DNA of 64,000 nt from positions 607,501 through 671,500 of the forward strand of contig WAEK01000022.1 of assembly GCA_011634665.1 (NCBI GenBank). The letters are read 5' to 3'. How positions within the stretch are numbered: the stretch's first letter is position 1; each line of letters begins with the position of its first letter. The translations under genes and the position numbers were made by a program. Shown here piece by piece: positions 56,101-64,000 of the stretch. The stretch comes from Mortierella sp. BCC40632 (lineage: Eukaryota > Mortierellomycota > Mortierellomycetes > Mortierellales > Mortierellaceae). The notes under the pieces were generated by a model that did not search any database, was not told the origin of the DNA, and was given only the letters and a program-made list of their open reading frames with translations.

Positions 56101-57792
56101 CTGCTTCTGCATCAAGCTCTTCGGGCGGGGCGTCGGGTCTAGAGCCGCGTGGAGGATATGCTCGAGCGGCGTCTCTAGGACTTCGAAAGTATATCTGCCC
56201 TGCAGTGTGATATGTAGCTTCTGCATTTCTTCCGTTGGAGGCATTCCGAACAAGGCTGGACGAAAAATCTCCTTTGCTGAGAGGGAGAAATTACGAGTGT
56301 GATGAGACTTAGGGCTTTGCTTCCCACTCCTGAAATCAGATGGCTGGCGTCCGTGATGACGGTGAAGATCAGAGTGCTGTGGTTGTTTGCCTTGAGCTTT
56401 ACCATAGAGAGGGAGCGAGCCTACAGGAGACTGCGGATGCTCGATTTGGTATCGGGTGAGCGTACACAGCACTCTACATGGTGCTATATCGCCATAGACC
56501 ATTTCAATCAAGTCCCCTTTTACAATTAGATTACTTGGTACCGTCTTTACAATTCCGGACCGAATTACTCTGACAGTACTAACAGAGGGAATAGATGGGA
56601 TCTTGAGCTCCTAGATATGGTATTCAGAAGCGAATTTTGTCAGATTCATGGAGTATGGTTTGGAGAAAAAAATCGACTTTCCAGAGACCTGATCCAACAA
56701 CACAGAACGTACCTGGCTGGCCTGCAGACGAATTGTCTCGAGCTCCGCGATTATCCCTTTGACACGATCTCTGACTTCACGCCCTCGCAGCTTTTGCTCC
56801 CTGGTGTTCAAGTATGCGTTCCAAACAAAAATTGCTGCCAAGATAGCCACCTCAACAATTGTTGCTGTCACTCGCGACTGCTGTGGTGTCGCGGTGAGAG
56901 TTCCATAAACATAAAAAGTCAAAAGACACAAGGTGGCGACAATGGTTGCAATGTTGGCAAAGGACTTGGTGTATACGACGAAATCTATCAATGAAGAGGC
57001 AGTTCGCATTCACCATATACGTTAGCGTAGATCTCTAGCAGGTAGTACCTTTTTCTCTCTTTTACTACAGACTGCTTACGCTGCATGCTGGTTGCGTTGT
57101 TCTGATACTGATCCAGGATCCGACTTGCTGTTTCAACTAGTTGGCTGGAGGAAATCAGAAGGGAGGTTGAAAATAGGATTGAAAGCAACAGTGAACAAAA
57201 TGGCCCATGTGATAAACGTTTAGCCCAGGTGGCTCTACATCGTCATTCAAGCCTATTATTATTCCTACGTGATTGCTTCATCTGTATCCATCCCTGTGTG
57301 TGATCCACCAGGCTCGTTCATTGCAACAGCAATATCTTGGACACCTCTTTCTAGATCATCGTCCTCTGACTGGCGGAAGGGGGGAGGAAGCCTTTCAAAT
57401 AGAATAGGATCTTCAGAGTCATGGATCCTATATCTCCTCGGGGTTGCCCTTGGGGTAGTTGTCCTACATGGACTTGCTGTGGGGTCCATTACAGGTTGCT
57501 CAGACGAAGAGCCAGCCGATGTATTGGAGGATGGCGAATGTGATACATTATTGAGCCTCTTCAGTGGAAATGCCTCCATGGGCAGATCAGATTGATGAGC
57601 TTGGTCCTCTCCTGTGGCCACATCGGCGACATCACTACGTAGTCGTTCAATGGGCGCTCGACCTGATGGCGACAAACGGACGATGGCTGAATCAGGTCGG
57701 GTAGTGGTTACTGTGGAAACTTCTCGTGGCTGTTGTCTCTGTCTGCCCTGCTGTAAGCTCTGCTGTTCCCGCAGATTGTTGTCTTTGTCCAT
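52331..57792 (-). CDS. TMEM94: TMEM94-type (ERMA-like) P-type ATPase family membrane protein
   Basis: Eleven exons: 57792-57269, 57234-57080, 56984-56713, 56610-55054, 54939-54355, 54278-53883, 53747-53562, 53466-53280, 53120-53021, 52901-52656 and 52553-52331; 1,476 residues. TMEM94 is an ER membrane protein of P-type ATPase descent reported to move magnesium. Evidence: N-terminal disordered region of ~170 residues; membrane segments near 190-290; actuator-like VRVIRSGIVKTVPS and GDLIEMVYGDIAP; CSIDKEGII at about residue 647, in place of the pump motif DKTGT, as in TMEM94; LGMTTLAHQPK and GIRFVYFSPASERESK; DYGEVVCCIGSS; NSLPCGLTM; several C-terminal membrane helices; and the final KLEFNTKLGMHSPL, close to the vertebrate C-terminus. 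All eleven phases agree. Divergent from the BRE homologue 113 bp away. Confidence 0.9.
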
Positions 57793-57905
57793 CTCTTAAC
57801 TGGCTGATTCCATTAGTGAGTTCAAGAAAAACTGTAGTGCTGAAAGGTAAAAATAGAGGTAATGGCGAACTGTCATGGAAGGAGGCCCTTGCTGTTCAGC
57901 GGGAA
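57793..57905. promoter_or_regulatory. Very short divergent promoter region, TMEM94-type / BABAM2 genes
   Basis: Only 113 bp separates the two inferred start codons, so UTRs and promoters must overlap, unless the BABAM2 start lies elsewhere. No TATA box is evident. Confidence 0.5.
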
Positions 57906-60197
57906 ATGGTCATGAGCCATTTAAGGGTATCGTACCAGTAATTCTTGATGCTTACATGAGCATCTACGCGCCCATTAGACCTTCTCCATCTTTGCTCTAT
58001 TCTACCTTTGACATCGACCTTGCTTGCTTCTACGAGCTCCGGAAAGATAGTAGCCTCCAATATGAGTCTCTACACGACTGCCAAGAACTCCCGTTTTCTG
58101 TTGAACCATTCCTTGAGCCAGTCTTTGAACTTTCTCTCGGAACAAGCGTCTTTGACTCTTTTTTCACTCAGGAACGTCAACGTGGACTCTTCGCAAACGG
58201 CCTTCAACCCAGATGGAAACCCTATCGCAGACAGGGTCGATATGACGATGCGAGCCAGCAGCATCGGAAGCAATACTGTCGACTGTAGGTCTTTGGAACC
58301 GATATCCCACGTAGTGAAACTCGCTTGTTCACACTTCCTTTTTTTTTTAACGCCAAGCCTTGATGCCTACCTATCTCCTCTTCCTAGTGCAGTTTTTTTA
58401 TGACCCGTACAACTGGTCTTTTCCGCCTGACCTTATTATCCAAGGGATGTCTGTCAAGCCCTCGCCATCTGATATCGGCTTAGATCATACTTGGAACCAT
58501 GAAGACCCGTCCAACCTTGGCAGAGTGCTCACAAAACTCTCCCGGATGATCCAGGTTGGTCTCCGAACAAAAGATGCGTTTTTTATCTACAGTGCTTGAT
58601 GATTTGATCCAAGAACAACCACGCGTCGCTTGCTTGGAGGATGCTGAGAGTGATCCTACCGTTCAGTCACTAAATCGCCACCGCCCTGATCCACTTTCTC
58701 GCACTTGCAGCACGATGAGAGGCAAAGGGTAGCAACATACGACAATGAAAGGATCCAAGTTGAATATAGCTGTCTCCAGGATAATGATGTATAATATGTT
58801 GCACTCGTTCGTACTAGCTGTGAATTTGCTCCGCACGTAATTTGTCATATATTCATTACAATTTTTGATTTTTATTTTTTTTTTTCAAACTAGGAAATGG
58901 ATTGCTGTTTAATCCCAGGGTCCGATGGCCCAACTAAGGTATTGAGGTTCCCGTATTAACCTACAGTCCTGATGTCTTGTTATGCGTGAAAGATTGACCA
59001 ATGAGTATACAGGTACTTTTTGCAGTGCCATTCTTCCTCTCGTACCCCTCTCGAGGAAACACAAAAGAGATCAAAGGTAAAGTAAACACGATCCCATCAA
59101 GGAGCATGGAGATTCGATCGTTTCAGGTGCTAGCAAAAATGACGCTCTTTGACACGTCACTTGAATCTATGTCTATAGCGGTTGCAAAGATCCAATTCCT
59201 CGTAAGCTCGCTAGTCCCAAATGATGTTGCATCAGTGAAGGGTAAAATCGAAACCCTGTCGGCATTCGATCATCAAGAGCTTTTGAACGACGTATGCAAT
59301 CCCAAACCAAAGCTTCGTTATTTTGCGGTCGTCTCATTGGTCTATCCAGCTACTTACAACTCTTCTTGCATTCCTTCTTTCTTACTTTCTCCCAAAAAAG
59401 GCGCCCGAGATTGGTATACACGAACAAATCACTACCTACATTGACCGAATTATCAAGCGAGTTGCAGACCATTTCGCCAAAGAAGAAAGAGCACGTCAAC
59501 TCAAGACGGAGCTAATTGAGATGCTTGCTTCTCATTTCAGGACGTATGTATCACTCTTCTCTCCTGTCTACCCGCCCTACCTCATCTTTCAACTAACAGG
59601 TTTCTAATCTACTTCGTTAGGAACTTGCTCGAGTACGATACGGTGAATCACACATATGCAGCTTTCATGTTCACTGTCCCTGTCGAGCGCCTTCGTCCAG
59701 AGTCATATCCCACAGCAATAGCAACATGTATGAACATTAATCCTTCTCCTCTCCACGCATGAGCATGCACTGATCGAAATAGAGTCGTAACTCATGATTT
59801 CGAGTGCTTTGCTTTTTTTTACAAACTAGTTTACATGCCCGATAGCTTTCCCGAAGAGTACCCAAAGCTTACCCTCTCAGCAGTTGTAATGCCGACTATT
59901 GCGTACACCCCACCACCGCCTCCAGAAGTCATCCCAATCGTCCGATATAGTCCAAGATGGGGTGCTGAACGGATCCTGACTGAATTATGGTATTGCCAGA
60001 CACTCCATTGACTGGAAACTAAATGGCCTCTAACTCCCCCCCCCCCTCCCGTTATTTACCTCCTTTGCCTGTCCGCTAACCTTTGCCTTTATTTGCTTGG
60101 TATTGTTGAACCCAATAGGGAGCAGCTCTGGGATGAGATTCCACGATACCACTCCAAGGTCACCAAACAGGTTTTAAGTGTAACGCTTAGTCCTTGA
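57906..60197 (+). CDS. BABAM2: BRE/BABAM2 (BRCC45) homologue, BRISC/BRCA1-A deubiquitinase scaffold
   Basis: BRE is the UEV-fold scaffold subunit of the K63-specific deubiquitinase complexes BRISC and BRCA1-A. Ten exons: 57906-57937, 58037-58284, 58388-58554, 58711-58788, 58894-58938, 59013-59291, 59401-59543, 59621-59727, 59830-59989 and 60119-60197; 445 residues (human 383). Typical sequences: SGKIVASNMSL; VDLQFFYDPYNWSFPPDLIIQG (BRE: PPDFIFG); NLGRVLTKLSRMIQ; VLFAVPFFLSYPS; YMPDSFPEEYPKLTL; and RYSPRWGAERILTEL, matching the BRE YPYSPRWDG motif. The start is the weak point: the 32-nt first exon uses donor 57938 and acceptor 58036, chosen because it joins in phase and follows a long pyrimidine tract; a competing open frame from ATG 57875 lacks BRE similarity. 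Confidence 0.85.
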
Positions 60198-60469
60198 ATA
60201 GGAACCCTCTAGTAGAGAAGGATCAGCCATCTAGTAATACGAAAACTAAATGGATATTCCTTAATACGGATAAATATCGAGACCTCCACCCTGAATTTGG
60301 TAGGTCCAGCTACTGTAGAATGGAAGTGGAACGCGAGTGTGCGTTGACACAAAAGGGAAGGATACCGAGTCTTGAGTGGCTCTCGAGAGAACTGAGATGG
60401 ATAAGCACCACACGCAATCACGCGTTTATTGCGTTTAAAAATGCTTTTGCGCTCGGTTCTACAAAACGC

Positions 60470-60500
<31 letters not shown>

Positions 60501-63500
60501 GCACATTCATCCTGTACTCTCTCTACAGAGTCCAAAAGTGTGTTAAGGCGAAGAGAGAGGCGTGTGGCAAAAAGAGAGGGAAAATATAAGATGTTCCTCA
60601 TCAACCAACAGGAGTTTTAAGCAGTTACCCACAGGGATCCATGCACTCTGGATACCCTCTCGACCTTTGGGCGTGAGACGATGTTATGTATTGAGGGTTG
60701 TGTCTGGTGTACTGCATATCGGATGACAAAAGGTTTATCCCAGTGCTCTGTTTGTCCACCCACGCGCCCCAGTTAGGCTGCTTTTGCCAGAAACAATGGA
60801 TGCGCTTACCCATTAATGGCATGTATTCAGTATAGTCAATGTAATTGCTTTTTTCCTACTTACGGTGGTAGCACCATGGGACAAGCCCAGCAGCTTGTAG
60901 CATTGTATGAAGAAACACAGACACACAGCACCCAGAGGAAAGAGGGCGAGTCGGCATCCGAATGACGGGCGCCTCCTTCTCCACTTGTTGTGGACAGAGC
61001 TTTTTCTCCCACACAAACAGCTCTGGCACAAAAACATAAACATGGACGATTGAGTTACCCGCCCTATTCATCGGGCGGAGAAGATACGTTTGGAGTGTTA
61101 AAGCTGTCGAGCTCACTTGAACACCGGGCTTTCTCTGCGGATGCCCTCTACAAACTGAAATCAGCAACTGCTGTGACCTGTCTTTATTTTGTGCTTGTCG
61201 TCGCACAGATACACCTGAGCGTCGCACAATACATCCGCCGAGGTAAGAAAAAAAAACAACAACGTCGTGCCACGATAAATAAAAAAGAAAAAGAAGCAGC
61301 GCCTTCTCAGCCCTGCCCAGTTCTCTTCCATTGTGCAAAAAGCTCGTACGCCGTTTGCCTCTTCGGGATACATGCACATTTGCACACATACACACACGGA
61401 GGATGAGCAAAAAGTAAAGCATACAGTCGCATAAAGTGACCACCTCGATCACAGCCGTACCTTTCTCTCAGACTGGCTTTAACTCTGTCTTTACTGTGCA
61501 GCGTCTGTCACTCATTCCCCCTATTCCCCTCTTCTTCCGCATTCCACTTCTAGAAAATCTTTTGGCCTTCAGGTGTTTGTGTTGCGCCAAAAGGAAGAAG
61601 GAGAACTGGCATGAGGAAGGAGCAATGGTACAAAGTCAACAGCGGAGAGTGATGGTCTGAGGGCGCCCGGATGAAATTATGACCTGAGTGAGGATCCCAG
61701 GCTGGCGATTGTATCCACTAGCATCTCGACTACTTCCTTATTTCTCTTTTCCCATCCCCTATCCCCGCATCCCCCTCCTTTTCTCACTTAAATCAAAGCC
61801 CGAATGTGGAGAGGAAGAGTGCCAATGCAATGTTGCCTGAGAACCGGCGATCAAAGAAGTGTGATCGTTGCCTAACTTTCTCTCACTCCGCTGGGTAGAC
61901 TATGTATGTGGCATGTCTCTAGTTTCTCATTGCAAGGACTGGGAATGAATTTTAAAAAACCGAAACCCCAGTAGGCTTGGGGAACAAATACTCCAAAGGC
62001 TCTCCTCTACAATCCTTACGCCTTATTCTTTCGCTCCACAGCTCTCTCTTTCTCTGTCCATCTCTCGTGCTGGGTATCCTTTTGGGATGCTTCGTGCAGC
62101 TCCCTAGCTTCTCTCGGACTAGCTCCCATGACTCTCCCACCTCCCTCTACAATTTTTATTTCTCCACATAATTATTTTAAAATGTGAGCATATGGGGGGA
62201 GCGCATACAACCTGGATACCCTCCTTTCCCAGCAATAGACCGGTAGTATGCGGAGGTACTAATCAAGTCATTGGACGCCCAGTGCGTGGGAGAAATAATT
62301 GGAGATTCTTGAAATAATTTACTCCATCCCCGGCTACATGGTGGTGGAATGAGCCAAAGAAGAGTATTAAACATGGGATCTGGCAAAGGATAAAGAGAGT
62401 TGGGAGATGGGTGTTACAACAACTCTACCCAACGAAAAAGACGAGAAAGAAAGAGCGAATCAGTAGCTGAGCTGCGGCACCTCCAATCCACACACCAACT
62501 TTTCACTCGAGGATAGAGAGGGGCGGCCAGTAGGGACCGGCAGTACCCCTCACCCCTTCATATCGCATTGCTAATCCGTAATGCAGATACCTATGTTGCC
62601 CCTTCGCTTACCTATCCCATCTCGATCTCATTCATTTCTCTCCTTTCTCTCCTATCATCGGGTCTACAGAGCAGCTCCCTCCCTCTCCTCTCTCAATCTC
62701 TTTCTTTTTTTTCTTTTTTTCTTTTTTTTTCACCTTCAACAAGAATGAAAAATTGGCGCTCGTCATTCCCAGATTGTTCACATGAAAGGCGAACAGACAG
62801 GACAGAATGAACAGACGAACATATTCCCTTTCTGCGTTCCGGACATGTTTCGTAGTAATGTAATTCTCTAAAATAGAGTCACTCTCAGGTTCCGAGCGAC
62901 AAACATTCGGACGAATCAAAATCAAGGGACTCGCACTCTGTGAGGGTGGTCACATATTCGGTCTTGAAGCCAAAAAAAAAAAAAAAAATCCCTACCTTGG
63001 TCAAGACCACCAATAGGCAATATTCCTCTCAGCTCAACTTGTCCCCCTCTTCTCCTCTACTCTTGTCTAAGGGAGCCAGCACAGGAATGAAGTGGCCCAA
63101 GGCGAAGGACGGAGTTCTCAGGAGCTGGGACAGAGAGAAGAAGCGTAAGTTAGGTTAGAGCCAGAGTCGAAAAGTGTGAGCGGGCGGGAGCCTGCTGAGG
63201 CAAGGTAGGAAAAGAGGGAAAAAAAAAAAGAGAGAGAGAGAAAGAGAGCGCTCGAGAGATAGCACATGTCAGGCTCCGAACAGAGCGAAACAAGAATGAC
63301 AAACAGATAAACAAAAAAAAAAAAATGTTTCCTACGGACCAGGAAAACAGGATCAAAAAAAAAAAAAAAAAAAAAAAAAAAAACAGAGTCAAGGTCCCCG
63401 CTTGGAGAGAAAGAGAGTCCAAGGATAAACTGGACACACATACAAGATTTTGCGCTTCCATGCATGCATTCCTCATGCATTCCTTACAGCCGTTAGTCTA

Positions 63501-64000
63501 AAAAAGCTCCTTTCCGTTCCTCGGATTGGAGTCCACAAACTACTTCCCCCCCTTCTTCTTTCATACAATAGATACTTTATATTCAATTAACAAGTCTATA
63601 GTCGATGAATAACCGACCTATTTTTTTCTTTCTTTTCTTTCCTACTTAGTAAAAACAGAAATCATCCCACCGACTCTCCCTGGTACGCAGCAATTCTCCT
63701 TCATTCATTCCATTCCATTGATCCATGTTGTTTAGCCATTGTTTAGTATGTAGACTTCCTCCCCTCCCCAATTCATTTATCCAGAGACTCCCCTCCGCCT
63801 GCGCCCCCCTCCTTCCGAGTGCCCGTGACGCTGTGGGTGACCATGGCGGACTCTCAACTCATCCCAAACCCTGCTCCTTTCTCACACCCTTCCCCCCCAA
63901 CTCAACTACTGTCACTCTTTTTCCATCCCCGATACAGCTGGAGCCGCCGTAGTCGTTAACGTCGGTATCCATAACCATTTTGAGACAGAGTCAGCCCATC
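60198..64000. other. Gene-poor right end
   Basis: I find no supported gene in 3.8 kb. There are poly(T)/poly(A) runs at about 60471-60497, 62974-62988 and 63356-63383, GA-rich tracts at about 63220-63250, and pyrimidine-rich stretches from 63540 on that could be the upstream region of a plus-strand gene beyond the window. A 38-codon open frame beginning MADSQLIP at about 63844 is too short to call. Confidence 0.6.

Noticed and set aside
57875..58288. 137-codon plus-strand open frame starting MEGGPCC
   Set aside because: Overlaps the BABAM2 exon in another frame. It lacks BRE similarity, and the spliced alternative joins in phase to recognised BRE sequence.

Overview
This is eukaryotic, almost certainly fungal, DNA. 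Genes are rich in short introns (mostly 60-150 nt, GT..AG), intergenic DNA is full of CT/GA microsatellites and poly(A)/poly(T) runs, and several gene families are typically fungal (Beclin-type ATG6, PEX13, small TIM, N-terminally anchored DUF3712-type proteins). Retention of TMEM94-type P5-like ATPase and BRE/BABAM2 genes together with this intron density points to an early-diverging lineage such as Mortierellomycotina. That placement is inference, not something the window proves. No rRNA, convincing tRNA, CRISPR or complete transposon was seen.

Left third (1-23 kb), housekeeping genes: the 5' part of a cytoplasmic dynein intermediate chain gene (minus), ATG6/Beclin 1 (minus), PEX13 (minus), a 4.3 kb microsatellite-rich divergent spacer, a Ser/Thr protein kinase with a DWG motif and a large insert in its catalytic core (plus), a serine-rich coiled-coil protein (minus), ARP6 (minus), a divergently transcribed protein with a degenerate DEDD 3'-5' exonuclease-like domain (plus), and a TIM8 gene whose product lacks exactly the two cysteines of the outer disulfide. 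All splice structures were worked out by hand, and each phase sums to an intact reading frame.

Middle (23.5-50.3 kb), locally duplicated: first a triplicated segment carrying small secreted ML/NPC2-like proteins, two intact and the middle one broken by a 2-bp frameshift; then LRRC40 followed by a convergent gene for a ~1,640-residue, N-terminally membrane-anchored DUF3712-type protein. The 3' part of LRRC40 plus the whole DUF3712 gene and about 1 kb of its upstream flank are present again as a direct tandem repeat of about 8 kb. The second copy holds a 5'-truncated LRRC40 fragment and a DUF3712 gene with a -1/+1 indel pair enclosing a stop. Sequence identity between the copies is strongly patchy: near-identical gene body, diverged promoter flank, and a diverged island inside the C-terminal coding region. 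This looks like gene conversion.

Right (50-64 kb): after an unassigned spacer come a TMEM94-type P-type ATPase (minus, 11 exons) and, 113 bp away and divergent, a BRE/BABAM2 homologue (plus, 10 exons). The last 3.8 kb holds no gene I can support. The housekeeping genes serve unrelated processes (transport, autophagy, peroxisome import, chromatin remodelling, mitochondrial import, deubiquitination). The only evident functional groupings are the two duplicated families and the divergent pairs that share promoter regions.
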